From JAJZQD01 sp021847735 (GTDB lineage Bacteria; Bacillota; Thermincolia; Thermincolales; UBA2595): a DNA stretch of 23,756 nucleotides. The notes beneath the pieces were generated by a model. It was given only the letters and a program-made list of their open reading frames with translations. It was not told the origin of the DNA and did not search any database. Below, piece by piece: positions 1 through 7,874 of the stretch. The stretch lies in contig DAHVYW010000133.1 in the NCBI GenBank assembly GCA_027324025.1, positions 1 through 23,756 on the forward strand. Direction: 5' to 3'. Numbering within the stretch: the first letter of the stretch is position 1; each line of letters begins with the position of its first letter. Position numbers and translations under genes: made by a program.

Positions 1-9
1 CGCCAGAAC

Positions 10-38
10 TTGTCATTAGACCGCTAATTTGATATAAT
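10..38 (+). promoter_or_regulatory. Sigma-A promoter of gatCAB
   Basis: A -35 box TTGTCA (10-15) and a perfect -10 box TATAAT (33-38) are separated by 17 bases. Transcription would start near 45 and run through a structured leader of about 195 bases before gatC. The leader holds an imperfect hairpin (57-85) and then a copy of the 115-bp repeat. Confidence 0.8.
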
Positions 39-85
39 GAAATATCGTGAAAACTTGTCCTATCAGGCTTTTCCTGTTATAAGAC

Positions 86-200
86 AGTGAACTCGTTCAG
101 CTAAAGCTGAACATCGAAACTTCAGTGGGGGACTCTACCCCCACTGAAGCAGAAAAGTGGAAACTCCACCTAATAGAAGGTGGAGTCTTGGAATTGGGAT
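86..200 (+). repeat. 115-bp triple-hairpin repeat, copy 1 (gatCAB leader)
   Basis: This copy is identical over all 115 bases to the one at 4570-4684. It contains three successive hairpins: 95-112 (8-bp stem GTTCAGCT), 120-149 (perfect 12-bp stem CTTCAGTGGGGG with a 6-base loop) and 163-186 (8-bp stem ACTCCACC with an 8-base loop). It has no long ORF. Identity between distant copies, subterminal hairpins and the absence of a target duplication suggest a non-autonomous mobile element, perhaps of IS200/IS605 type; this is inference. It lies between the gat promoter and gatC, so it is transcribed as part of the 5' leader. Confidence 0.85.
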
Positions 201-240
201 AAAATTTTTGCAGACCTAAAAAATCTAGGAAGGTGGTTTA

Positions 241-522
241 ATGCTTACCAAAAAACAGGTTGAACACGTGGCTTTATTAGCCAGGTTGGAATTGAGCGAT
301 GAAGAAAAGGAACAATACGCTATTCAGTTGAATGCAATCCTGGAATATGCGGAGGCTTTAAATAAACTTGACACTGAAAATGTACCTCCAACGGCCCATG
401 TTCTTCCCCTTAAAAACGTCTTCAGGGAAGACCGTGTAAGTGATCATCTGGCCAACGAAAAAGCTGTGGCCAATGCCCCTAACCGGGAAGGGAACTACTT
501 CCGCGTGCCCAAGATTTTATAA
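241..522 (+). CDS. gatC: Asp-tRNA(Asn)/Glu-tRNA(Gln) amidotransferase subunit C
   Basis: This 93-residue protein has normal GatC length and the family pattern: an N-terminal helix LTKKQVEHVALLARLEL, a central PPTAHVLP motif and a C-terminal FRVPKIL tail. GatC is the small belt subunit that wraps GatA and GatB and stabilises the cytoplasmic enzyme that amidates mischarged Glu-tRNA(Gln) or Asp-tRNA(Asn). The ATG follows an AGGAAGGTGG ribosome-binding site. It is the first gene of gatCAB, 30 bases before gatA, under the promoter at 10-38. Confidence 0.97.
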   Translation: MLTKKQVEHVALLARLELSDEEKEQYAIQLNAILEYAEALNKLDTENVPPTAHVLPLKNVFREDRVSDHLANEKAVANAPNREGNYFRVPKIL

Positions 523-552
523 GACAAGCCGTTTCAATAGGAGGGATATAAG

Positions 553-2010
553 TTGCAACTAAACGGGTTAACTGCACATGAACTGCATGAAAAGTTGGTA
601 AGCCGGGAAACAAGCTCGGTGGAGATTACCCAGGCAGTTTATCAAAGGATAGACCAGGTCGAGGAAAAGGTTAAAGCCTTTGTCACCCTGACCAGGGACA
701 ACGCCATGGCCAAGGCCGCTGAAGTTGACGCCAGGATATCCCGGGGCGAAACCATAGGCCCCCTGGAAGGGATACCTGTTGTTATCAAGGACAATATGTG
801 TACCGAAGGAGTCCTGACGACCTGCTCGTCAAAGATGTTACATAATTTCGTGCCCCCGTATAACGCTACCGTGGTTGAAAAACTAAAGGCTGCCGGGGCC
901 GTAGTTATCGGGAAAGCCAATATGGACGAATTTGCTATGGGTTCTTCCACCGAGAATTCGAGGTTTTTTTCTACCCGCAACCCGTGGGATACCGATAGGG
1001 TGCCGGGGGGGTCCAGCGGGGGAAGCGCCGCAACAGTAGCGGCAGATGAAACTATATACTCACTGGGGTCTGACACCGGAGGTTCAATCCGTCAGCCGGC
1101 ATCCTTCTGTGGAGTGGTAGGACTAAAGCCTACCTATGGTACTGTTTCCAGGTACGGGTTAATCGCCTTTGCCTCCTCACTGGATCAGATAGGGCCGTTT
1201 AGCAAAGATGTGACAGACTGTGCCCAGGTCTTCGGCGCCATTGCCGGGCATGACCCTAAGGATTCCACTTCTGCGGAGTTTGAGGTTGAGGAATATACCA
1301 AATTCCTGACCGGAGAGGTGAAAGGGTTAAAAATCGGCATTCCCAGGGAATATTTCATTGAAGGCACTGATCCGGAGGTACTAAGTTCAATTAAAGACGC
1401 CATCAAAAAATTCGAGGATATGGGCGCTGTGTGTGAAGAAACATCCCTGCCCCACGCCGAGTATGCTTTGCCGGTGTATTATCTTCTGGCTACAGCTGAA
1501 GCAAGCTCCAACCTGGCCCGTTACGACGGAGTCCGTTACGGCTACAGGGACGAATCAGCCGAAGATGTTGTCAATATGTTTATGCGGACCAGAAGCGAGG
1601 GGTTCGGGACAGAGGTCAAGAGGAGAATTATGCTTGGCACTTACGCCCTCAGCTCCGGTTATTATGATGCTTACTACCTGAAGGCCCTTAAGGTGCGAAC
1701 TCTCATTAAACAGGACTTCGACCGGGCCTTTGAGAAATTTGACCTTGTATTATCACCTACATCTCCGTCCCCCGCCTTTAAGTTCGGGGAAAAGGTGGAC
1801 GACCCGATTCAAATGTATTTGTCTGACATATTTACAATTTCGGTGAATCTGGCCGGGATTCCCGGAATATCTATACCCTGTGGGTTTAGTAAAGGCCTGC
1901 CTTTAGGCCTGCAGTTGATGAGCAAACCCTTCGGAGAAGGCCTGCTGTTCCGGGCCGCATATGCTTTTGAACAGAGTACCGGACACCATAAAATTAAACC
2001 GAACCTTTAG
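553..2010 (+). CDS. gatA: Asp-tRNA(Asn)/Glu-tRNA(Gln) amidotransferase subunit A
   Basis: This 485-residue amidase-signature protein hydrolyses glutamine and supplies ammonia to GatB. The Ser-cisSer-Lys triad is visible: Lys79 in GIPVVIKD, Ser154 in GGSSGGSAA and Ser178 in GSDTGGSIRQP, the same numbering as in well-studied GatA proteins. The start is TTG, supported by an AGGAGGGAT ribosome-binding site about 9 bases upstream. It is the middle gene of gatCAB and gatB starts 18 bases after its stop. Length and motifs look complete. Confidence 0.98.
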   Translation: MQLNGLTAHELHEKLVSRETSSVEITQAVYQRIDQVEEKVKAFVTLTRDNAMAKAAEVDARISRGETIGPLEGIPVVIKDNMCTEGVLTTCSSKMLHNFVPPYNATVVEKLKAAGAVVIGKANMDEFAMGSSTENSRFFSTRNPWDTDRVPGGSSGGSAATVAADETIYSLGSDTGGSIRQPASFCGVVGLKPTYGTVSRYGLIAFASSLDQIGPFSKDVTDCAQVFGAIAGHDPKDSTSAEFEVEEYTKFLTGEVKGLKIGIPREYFIEGTDPEVLSSIKDAIKKFEDMGAVCEETSLPHAEYALPVYYLLATAEASSNLARYDGVRYGYRDESAEDVVNMFMRTRSEGFGTEVKRRIMLGTYALSSGYYDAYYLKALKVRTLIKQDFDRAFEKFDLVLSPTSPSPAFKFGEKVDDPIQMYLSDIFTISVNLAGIPGISIPCGFSKGLPLGLQLMSKPFGEGLLFRAAYAFEQSTGHHKIKPNL

Positions 2011-2027
2011 AGAGGTGAGATATAGAC

Positions 2028-3479
2028 ATGTCAACAGATTATGAAGTAGTTATCGGCCTTGAGGTTCACTCGGAACTAAAGACCGCTTCCAAAATATTTT
2101 GTTGTTCCTCTACGGAATTCGGCGGTGACCCCAACACCCATGTTTGCCCGGTCTGCCTGGGCCTACCCGGGGTACTGCCCGTAGCTAATAAGAAAGTGAT
2201 TGAATTTGCCATCAAAACAGGTCTGGCCCTCAATTGTAAGATAGCCCAATTCAGCAAATTTGACCGTAAAAACTACTACTATCCCGACCTGCCAAAAAAC
2301 TACCAGATTTCCCAGTATGATTTGCCTATTGCCGAACACGGTTACCTGGAAATCACAGTGGATGGGGAGCATAAAAGGATAGGTGTGACAAGGGTCCACA
2401 TGGAGGAAGATGCCGGTAAACTTGTTCACCAGGGTTTAACGATGGCCTCATCCAAATACTCGCTGGTTGATTACAACAGGACAGGCGTTCCTTTAGTGGA
2501 AATAGTTTCCGAACCCGATTTGCGGTCACCCGAGGAAGCCAGGCTGTACCTGGAAAAATTGAAAGCTATCCTGGAGTATACGGATGTCTCTGATTGCAAG
2601 ATGGAGGAAGGTTCACTTAGGTGTGACGCCAATATTTCGGTCCGCCCGTTTGGCCAGAAAGAATTTGGTACCAGGACCGAGTTGAAGAACATGAACTCAT
2701 TCCGTGCCCTGCAAAAGGCTCTGGAATACGAGGTTGAAAGGCAAATAGAGGTATTGGAGGACGGGGGCAGGATAATTCAGGAGACCCGCACCTGGGATGA
2801 AGCTAGGGGGATTACCCTATCTATGCGCAGTAAAGAGGAAGCTCATGATTACCGCTATTTTCCCGACCCTGACCTGGTGCCGATGATAATTTCCAGGGAA
2901 TGGGTGGAGGAAATCAGGCAAACCCTCCCTGAACTGCCTGATGCCCGAAAAGAACGGTATGTAAGGGATTACGGCCTACCCGAATATGACGCTGAGGTTA
3001 TTACCGGGTCCATAGAACTTTCCGATTACTTTGACGAGGGTCTCAAATACACAAAAAACGCCAAGGCTCTAAGCAACTGGGTCATGGGTGAACTTCTCAA
3101 GTTTATCAATTGTTCCGGGCTTGGTGTGGCAGACCCCAAGTTTCCCATTCCGGCGGAAAACCTGGCTGAGCTTGTTGAACTCATTGACCAGGGCCTCATT
3201 AGTGGAAAGATTGCCAAGGATGTCTTTAAAGATATGGCAGAAAAAGGGGAAAAACCCGGTGCCATCATAGAGGCCAAAGGCCTAAAACAGATCAGTGACG
3301 AAGGCGCTATAGGCACTATTGTAGATGAAATCCTGGCCAAGAACCCGCAATCCGTCGAGGATTACAGGAACGGTAAGGAAAGGGCTGTTGGTTTCCTGGT
3401 GGGCCAGGTCATGAAAGCAACCCGCGGCCAGGCCAACCCCGAGCTGGTAAATAAGATGCTCAAAGAGAAGATGCAGTAA
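2028..3479 (+). CDS. gatB: Asp-tRNA(Asn)/Glu-tRNA(Gln) amidotransferase subunit B
   Basis: This 483-residue protein is the kinase/transamidase subunit that phosphorylates the mischarged aminoacyl-tRNA and amidates it with ammonia from GatA. The N-terminal signature YEVVIGLEVHSELKT is present, followed by a cysteine cluster (Cys25, Cys26, Cys40, Cys43) typical of zinc-binding GatB forms. The C-terminal third is the helical YqeY-like tRNA-binding tail. The ATG follows an AGAGGTGAG site. It is the last gene of the operon, with a terminator 6 bases after the stop. Confidence 0.98.
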   Translation: MSTDYEVVIGLEVHSELKTASKIFCCSSTEFGGDPNTHVCPVCLGLPGVLPVANKKVIEFAIKTGLALNCKIAQFSKFDRKNYYYPDLPKNYQISQYDLPIAEHGYLEITVDGEHKRIGVTRVHMEEDAGKLVHQGLTMASSKYSLVDYNRTGVPLVEIVSEPDLRSPEEARLYLEKLKAILEYTDVSDCKMEEGSLRCDANISVRPFGQKEFGTRTELKNMNSFRALQKALEYEVERQIEVLEDGGRIIQETRTWDEARGITLSMRSKEEAHDYRYFPDPDLVPMIISREWVEEIRQTLPELPDARKERYVRDYGLPEYDAEVITGSIELSDYFDEGLKYTKNAKALSNWVMGELLKFINCSGLGVADPKFPIPAENLAELVELIDQGLISGKIAKDVFKDMAEKGEKPGAIIEAKGLKQISDEGAIGTIVDEILAKNPQSVEDYRNGKERAVGFLVGQVMKATRGQANPELVNKMLKEKMQ

Positions 3480-3484
3480 AGTGA

Positions 3485-3514
3485 AAACCGGCCAAAGGGC
3501 CGGTTTCTTTGATT
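3485..3514 (+). terminator. Rho-independent terminator of gatCAB
   Basis: A perfect 9-bp stem, AAACCGGCC (3485-3493) pairing with GGCCGGTTT (3498-3506), has a 4-base loop and is followed by a T-rich CTTTGATT. It directly follows the gatB stop codon. Confidence 0.9.
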
Positions 3515-3685
3515 CTAATGGATCGGCTTGGTGTGCCTTTTTTCCTTGCTGAGTTTGTGGTAAGCACACTCACAACAGTCATGTTTCTCAGAACCCCGGA
3601 AGTCGCAATTCTGGCAAAAAACTGAGTGGCTAAAGTTTTTTGTGGCAGGGCAGCGGTCGATACCATATTTCACGGAATAGGTCAA
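3515..3685 (-). CDS. Small cysteine-rich protein (56 aa), putative zinc ribbon
   Basis: This short minus-strand frame would encode 56 residues starting at TTG (3685-3683). The start is supported by a strong AAAGGAGG ribosome-binding site (complement of 3696-3703) 10 bases upstream. The product carries six cysteines in RCPAT, CQNC and CCEC, with several histidines nearby, suggesting a small metal-binding (zinc-ribbon-like) fold. No known family was recognised and no partner gene is adjacent. It ends just beyond the gatCAB terminator hairpin. The evidence is the ribosome-binding site together with the non-random cysteine pattern; function is unknown. Confidence 0.6.
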   Translation of the reverse strand: MTYSVKYGIDRCPATKNFSHSVFCQNCDFRGSEKHDCCECAYHKLSKEKRHTKPIH

Positions 3686-3766
3686 AATATTTGTTCCTCC
3701 TTTGAAAATGAGCCAAAGAGTTACAGCCCGCGTATCTTTGGATAACTTTGTAATAAATATTATGTC

Positions 3767-4588
3767 TTGGGCATAAAAAATTATGTCACAATAATTTTAA
3801 CGGCAACGAAGGAACTTTACGCTTTGAAGATCGCCAGGAAAAAGGTGAACATCCCTGACAGAATGAAGCTCACCAACATTTCATACCGTTACGAGCAGAA
3901 CGGCAATCAGGTTTGGAGTTTTAACTGGACCTCCGGTGATATCAAGAAACCGGATAACATGTCGGTTGATATTGATGCAGTGACAGGCAAGTTAAGAAGT
4001 TTTAATCATTATTCCCCCATTTTCTACCAAGGCAGAGCTAAACTAACTCTGGAAAAGGCACGGGCTGTTGCTGAGGAGTTTATTAGGGTTAACAATGCTG
4101 CGGAATACAGCCAGCTGATGCTTGAACCGCCGGTAATGCCGTATTCGGGGGTACCGGAGAAGCCTGTTCCGGCGACCGGGTTTAATTTTAGATTTAACCG
4201 GGTTGTCAATGGTTATCCCTTTTGGGACAACGGTGTTAACATTACCGTCAGCGGTGTTAACGGAGAGATAATTAACTATAGTTTCAACTGGGACAGAGGA
4301 GACTTGCCGTCTGTCGAAAATGTCGTATATCTTAAACAGGCCAAGGCTTTATTTAACGAAAAAATCAGGTTTCAACTCGGATATCTGAAACTGTGGAGTG
4401 AAGGCAACATTAGCGCCGACGCGGTTTTGGGATATTACTATACCAACCCCCGGATGGGTTTTGACCTGGGCTATGCCAAGATCAGCAACGAGCGGGGGGA
4501 ATGGCAAACCCGCCTGGTTTACCGGGTCAATTTCGATTCCGGGCAGTATGTCGATGCCAAGTCCGGGGAAGTGAACTCGTTCAGCTAA
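3767..4588 (+). pseudogene. N-terminal part of a disrupted YcdB/YcdC-like S-layer protein gene
   Basis: The frame encodes two related stretches typical of the YcdB/YcdC (PepSY-like) repeats of secreted Firmicute proteins: KLTNISYRYE, QVWSFNWTS, DIDAVTGKL, then FNFRFNRVVNGYPFWDNGV and YVDAKSGEV. It looks broken at both ends. At the 5' end the only possible starts (TTG 3767) lack a ribosome-binding site and a signal peptide. At the 3' end the frame runs into the 115-bp repeat and stops at a TAA (4586-4588) inside its first hairpin. Taking out 115 bases puts it in frame with the SLH-domain fragment at 4641-5258. The original product was probably a secreted, S-layer-anchored protein. A gene caller may list this as an intact CDS. 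Confidence 0.75.
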
Positions 4589-4684
4589 AGCTGAACATCG
4601 AAACTTCAGTGGGGGACTCTACCCCCACTGAAGCAGAAAAGTGGAAACTCCACCTAATAGAAGGTGGAGTCTTGGAATTGGGAT
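4570..4684 (+). repeat. 115-bp triple-hairpin repeat, copy 2 (interrupts S-layer gene)
   Basis: This copy is identical to 86-200, with hairpins at 4579-4596, 4604-4633 and 4647-4670. It sits inside a former coding sequence: the upstream frame ends at a TAA within the first hairpin and the downstream SLH frame re-opens within the repeat. The two frames are offset by one base and 115 = 3 x 38 + 1, so clean removal restores one frame. No target-site duplication is seen. The exact left edge is ambiguous by up to about 6 bases, because a short target such as AGTGAA could be shared by both sites. Confidence 0.88.
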
Positions 4685-5258
4685 CAAAAGCCGCTGGTCC
4701 GGGCCGGTAGTCTTATCAAAACCGGTGTTTATCGATGTGAAGGGGCATTGGGCGGAAACAGATATCAAAAAACTGGCTGACCAGAAAATAGTTGACACAG
4801 CCGTTAACCGGTTCAAGCCCGATGAGGTGATTTCAAAAGGTGAAACAATTTCGATGCTTGTTAAGGCCCTGGACCTGAATCGGTATTTCCCTGATAAGCC
4901 TTCATTTTCTGATGTAACCAAAGAATACAGGTATTACGGCGATATCGAAGGAGCCTTTAAATCAGGTATTATCAAGGGGGATAACGGGAAGTTCAACCCT
5001 GGCGGCGAACTTACCCGGGAGACCCTGGCAGTCTTCGCGGCAAAGGGCTTCGGTGATTTAAAAAACCACGATGATGTTACCCTTGACCGGTTTAAGGATG
5101 CCGGCAAGATATCTGACTGGGCCAAAAACGACGTGCTGACAGCAGTGAAATTAGGCCTGTTTACCGGAGACGGTCAGGGAAATTTTAATCCCCTGCAAAA
5201 AGTGACCAAAGCGGAAGCCGCTGCCGTAATCGCCCGCGTAATAGCGGCCCAAGGCTAA
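4641..5258 (+). pseudogene. C-terminal SLH-domain part of the disrupted S-layer protein gene
   Basis: The frame encodes three S-layer homology domains: VFIDVKGHWAETDIKKL followed by FKPDEVISKGE; SFSDVTKEYRYYGDIEGAF followed by FNPGGELTRETLAVF; and RFKDAGKISDWAKNDVLTA followed by FNPLQKVTKAEAAAVIARV. SLH triplets anchor exported proteins to secondary cell-wall polymer. The fragment has no signal peptide, and its apparent GTG start lies inside the repeat without a ribosome-binding site, so it is unlikely to be expressed as a functional protein. It continues the gene at 3767-4588 once the repeat is removed. A terminator follows at 5287-5313. Confidence 0.75.
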
Positions 5259-5286
5259 CAAATTAAAAAAAGCGGAAAAGTAACCC

Positions 5287-5325
5287 AGGGGTTGTCTCCA
5301 AGAGGCAGCCCCTTTCACTTTTTCC
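5287..5325 (+). terminator. Rho-independent terminator after the SLH fragment
   Basis: A 12-bp stem (5287-5298 with 5302-5313, two G-T wobbles, 3-base loop) begins AGGGG and ends CCCCT. It is followed by the T-rich TTCACTTTTTCC. Confidence 0.8.
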
Positions 5326-5361
5326 TGCCCCTCTACACTCCCAACCGGAACTTGCACTGCA

Positions 5362-5367
5362 TATAAT
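5362..5367 (+). promoter_or_regulatory. Possible -10 box of the serine protease gene
   Basis: A perfect TATAAT lies 60 bases before the protease start, but no good -35 box is found 16-18 bases upstream. A small hairpin (5382-5400) closed around TTC follows in the presumed leader. Confidence 0.35.
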
Positions 5368-5427
5368 GTAGTGACTTCAAGACCGGACCCTTCGGGTTCG
5401 GAAACCAGTGAAAGGAGGACGCAGAGG

Positions 5428-6438
5428 GTGGAAAGAGTGCAATCCGCTTTCAAAAAACATAAAAAGAGATTACTTTCGATGAAAAATGTGGTCGGAGTGG
5501 CCATAGGCTACAAGGAGTCTGTGGCGGCGTCTACCGGCGCGCCAAAAATGGGTGTTGTTGTGCTGGTCAAACACAAGCTGCCGGAAAATGAGCTGGAGGC
5601 CCAGCACATTGTGCCTAAGGACCTGGACGGGGTTGTCACAGATGTTATTGAAGTGGGTGATTTAAGGCTCCTTGGTCGGACGGACAGAGGTGTTCCGGCC
5701 CAACCGGGGGTCAGTATCGGGCATTTCAAGATTACGGCCGGAACCTTTGGGGCTGTGGTAAAAGACCGCAAAACGGGAGAACCGCTCATCCTTTCCAACA
5801 ACCATGTCCTTGCCAACGGGACAAACGGCAAAGACAACCGGGCCAAGTTAGGGGATCCTATTTTACTGCCGGGGCCTCATGACGGGGGCTCATTAGACAA
5901 GGACGTAATCGGTAAGCTGCACAGGTTCAAACCGGTGGAAAAAACTGTTACCCAGTCCGCCTGTGTGAGGGCAGCAGCTGCGGAGTTCTGGGCTAACGCA
6001 TTTTGTAGGCTAATGGCCCCTTCTTATATAATCCGGGTTTTAAAACAGTCCAATTCAGGCAATGTAATTGATGCTGCCCTGGCCAAACCGGTTAACCCGG
6101 AAAAACTAAATCCACAAATAATGGAAATAGGACCCGTTAAAGGGGTCACAGAAGCCGTTGTCGGAATGCCGGTAACCAAAAGCGGCCGGACGACAGGGGT
6201 AACCACGGGGACAGTAAGGGCCGTTAACGCGACAGTTCAAGTTGACATGGGAGACGGGGAACAGGCTGTATTCGATGACCAGATAATTGCCACTCCGATG
6301 TCCCAGGGCGGAGACAGCGGCGCCCTAGTTCTTGATAACCAGCGAAGGGCTATCGGTCTACTCTTTGCCGGTTCTGACAAAACTACGGTATTTAATAAAA
6401 TACAAAATGTTATGGACCAATTAGATATAACATTTTAA
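5428..6438 (+). CDS. Trypsin-fold serine protease
   Basis: This 336-residue protein has the chymotrypsin-fold triad at His126 (LSNNHVLA), Asp215 (NVIDAALAK) and Ser297 (SQGGDSGALV). An N-terminal segment starting MKNVVGVAIGYKE is shared by stand-alone bacterial proteases of this type. The GTG start at 5428 is chosen over an upstream GTG (5371) because an AAAGGAGG site lies 9 bases before it. No signal peptide is visible, so it is probably cytoplasmic or released by another route. About 28 residues between the His and Asp regions contain two cysteines (Cys179, Cys193) and look like an insertion. It stands alone between two terminators; the substrate is unknown. Confidence 0.85.
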   Translation: MERVQSAFKKHKKRLLSMKNVVGVAIGYKESVAASTGAPKMGVVVLVKHKLPENELEAQHIVPKDLDGVVTDVIEVGDLRLLGRTDRGVPAQPGVSIGHFKITAGTFGAVVKDRKTGEPLILSNNHVLANGTNGKDNRAKLGDPILLPGPHDGGSLDKDVIGKLHRFKPVEKTVTQSACVRAAAAEFWANAFCRLMAPSYIIRVLKQSNSGNVIDAALAKPVNPEKLNPQIMEIGPVKGVTEAVVGMPVTKSGRTTGVTTGTVRAVNATVQVDMGDGEQAVFDDQIIATPMSQGGDSGALVLDNQRRAIGLLFAGSDKTTVFNKIQNVMDQLDITF

Positions 6439-6452
6439 TCCAATTTGATATA

Positions 6453-6486
6453 TTGGCACCTAGCAAAAGGTGCCAATTTTTATTTT
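6453..6486 (+). terminator. Rho-independent terminator of the protease gene
   Basis: A perfect 8-bp stem, TTGGCACC (6453-6460) with GGTGCCAA (6469-6476), has an 8-base loop and is followed by TTTTTATTTT. Confidence 0.88.
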
Positions 6487-6496
6487 GAAAAATACA

Positions 6497-6527
6497 TTGT
6501 ATTTTAGAACTCCCCTTAAAATACAAT
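6497..6527 (+). promoter_or_regulatory. Possible promoter of the citrate/homocitrate synthase gene
   Basis: TTGTAT (6497-6502) and TACAAT (6522-6527) are 19 bases apart, which is long but possible. A second TACAAT (6558-6563) lies nearer the gene without a good -35 box. Either could serve; the choice is not settled by the sequence. Confidence 0.3.
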
Positions 6528-6629
6528 TTTAACCTTCTCAAACTATTGCATTCATGGTACAATAAATACTACTGGCTCTCTTGAAAACGGGCCAATGCTG
6601 AAAGATGTCGAAAGGGGGGAGCTTTTTAC

Positions 6630-7763
6630 ATGATTCCTGAAAACATTAAAATAGTAGATACAACCCTTAGGGACGGAGAGCAAACGGCGGGCGTGGTTTT
6701 TGCCAACAGGGAAAAGGTACGGATAGCCAGGCTTTTGGATGAAGTGGGAGTTCATCAGATCGAAGCGGGTATTCCTGTAATGGGTGGAGACGAAAAGAAG
6801 GCTATTAAAGATATAGTGAAGCTGGGCTTGAGAGCAAGCATCATGGGCTGGAACAGGGCCGTAATTTCAGATATTCAACACAGCATTGACTGTGGTGTCG
6901 ACGCAGTGGCTATTTCGTTATCCACATCAGACATTCACATTGAGCACAAACTTCAGACTTCCCGGGAATGGGTTTTGGAGCACGTGGTTAAAGCTGTCGA
7001 GTTTGCCAAAAAAGAAGGGATGTACATATCTGTTAATGCTGAGGATGCCTCCAGGAGCGACATGGATTTTCTGGTGCAGTATGCCACCGAGGCGAAAAAG
7101 GCCGGGGCCGATAGGCTCCGTTACTGTGACACAATAGGCATTCTTGACCCCTTTACTACATTTGACCGTATTAAGGTCCTGCGGGAGCGAGCAGGAATAG
7201 ATATTGAAATGCACACCCATAATGATTTCGGGATGGCTACAGCCAATGCCCTGGCCGGTATCAAGGCAGGTGCAAATCATGTAGGGGTCACCGTAATGGG
7301 ATTGGGAGAACGGGCAGGCAACGCTGCCATGGAAGAAGTGGTTATGTCTCTAAAGCATATAGAAGGTATTGATCTGGGTTTCCGGACTGAAATGTTCCGG
7401 GCGATGGCGGAGTATGTCTCCCTTGCCTCCGGACGCGAGCTTCCGGCCTGGAAGGCTATAGTCGGCTCCAACATGTTTGCCCACGAATCAGGCATTCATG
7501 CTGACGGGGCTCTTAAAAACCCGAAAACTTATGAAGTATTTACACCCGAAGAAGTAGGTCTTGCAAGGCAGATAGTTATTGGAAAACACTCCGGTACAAG
7601 TTCTCTGATTGTTAAGTTTGCGGAATATGGCATTCACCTTGATGATGCCGAAGCCAATGAACTGCTGCCGAAAATTCGTTCCACTGCTGTTGACCTTAAG
7701 AGGTCATTGTTCGACAAGGAACTGGTGTACATCTACGAGGACGCAATGGGTAATAAGGTATAG
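6630..7763 (+). CDS. Homocitrate synthase family protein, candidate Re-citrate synthase
   Basis: This 377-residue member of the DRE-TIM metallolyase family (isopropylmalate/homocitrate synthases) condenses acetyl-CoA with a 2-oxo acid in the cytoplasm. Visible signatures are TTLRDGEQ (11-18), the metal-binding HTHND (195-199), GLGERAGNA (224-232) and AHESGIHADG (284-293). The start is ATG after AAAGGGGGGAG. It resembles NifV, but no nitrogenase gene is present and the next gene is NADP isocitrate dehydrogenase. In several anaerobic Clostridia the Re-face-specific citrate synthase is a homocitrate-synthase homologue, so oxaloacetate may be the real acceptor. The alternative is true homocitrate synthase (NifV). 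Family assignment is firm; substrate is inference from context. Confidence 0.85.
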   Translation: MIPENIKIVDTTLRDGEQTAGVVFANREKVRIARLLDEVGVHQIEAGIPVMGGDEKKAIKDIVKLGLRASIMGWNRAVISDIQHSIDCGVDAVAISLSTSDIHIEHKLQTSREWVLEHVVKAVEFAKKEGMYISVNAEDASRSDMDFLVQYATEAKKAGADRLRYCDTIGILDPFTTFDRIKVLRERAGIDIEMHTHNDFGMATANALAGIKAGANHVGVTVMGLGERAGNAAMEEVVMSLKHIEGIDLGFRTEMFRAMAEYVSLASGRELPAWKAIVGSNMFAHESGIHADGALKNPKTYEVFTPEEVGLARQIVIGKHSGTSSLIVKFAEYGIHLDDAEANELLPKIRSTAVDLKRSLFDKELVYIYEDAMGNKV

Positions 7764-7801
7764 GGTAATAGAGTAGAGGGTAATCGTGTTATCCCAAAAG
7801 T

Positions 7802-7823
7802 GAGGGCACAGGCCCTCGTTTTT
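7802..7823 (+). terminator. Rho-independent terminator between citrate synthase candidate and icd
   Basis: A perfect 6-bp stem, GAGGGC (7802-7807) with GCCCTC (7812-7817), has a 4-base loop and is followed by GTTTTTATG. It may be a partial terminator that lowers icd expression from the upstream promoter. A weak internal promoter (TGGATT 7827-7832, TAAAAT 7850-7855, 17 bases apart) lies just after it. Confidence 0.6.
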
Positions 7824-7874
7824 ATGTGGATTAATCCCGTTCTATGGGTTAAAATGTTAAATGAGGTGAGAGAT

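Noticed and set aside
163..200. Third hairpin of the 115-bp repeat as a transcription terminator before gatC
   Set aside because: No T tract follows the stem (the T-rich stretch is over 15 bases away), and termination here would silence an essential operon.
642..1076. Long minus-strand open frames inside gatA, gatB and the fusion gene (for example 642-1076, 16481-16918, 16978-17472)
   Set aside because: They lie wholly inside well-supported genes on the other strand, show no recognisable domains and are shadows of codon bias.
7800..7874. Longer N-terminus for isocitrate dehydrogenase from the GTG at 7800
   Set aside because: It would begin in a terminator hairpin and lacks a ribosome-binding site; ATG 7875 has one and gives the usual family N-terminus.
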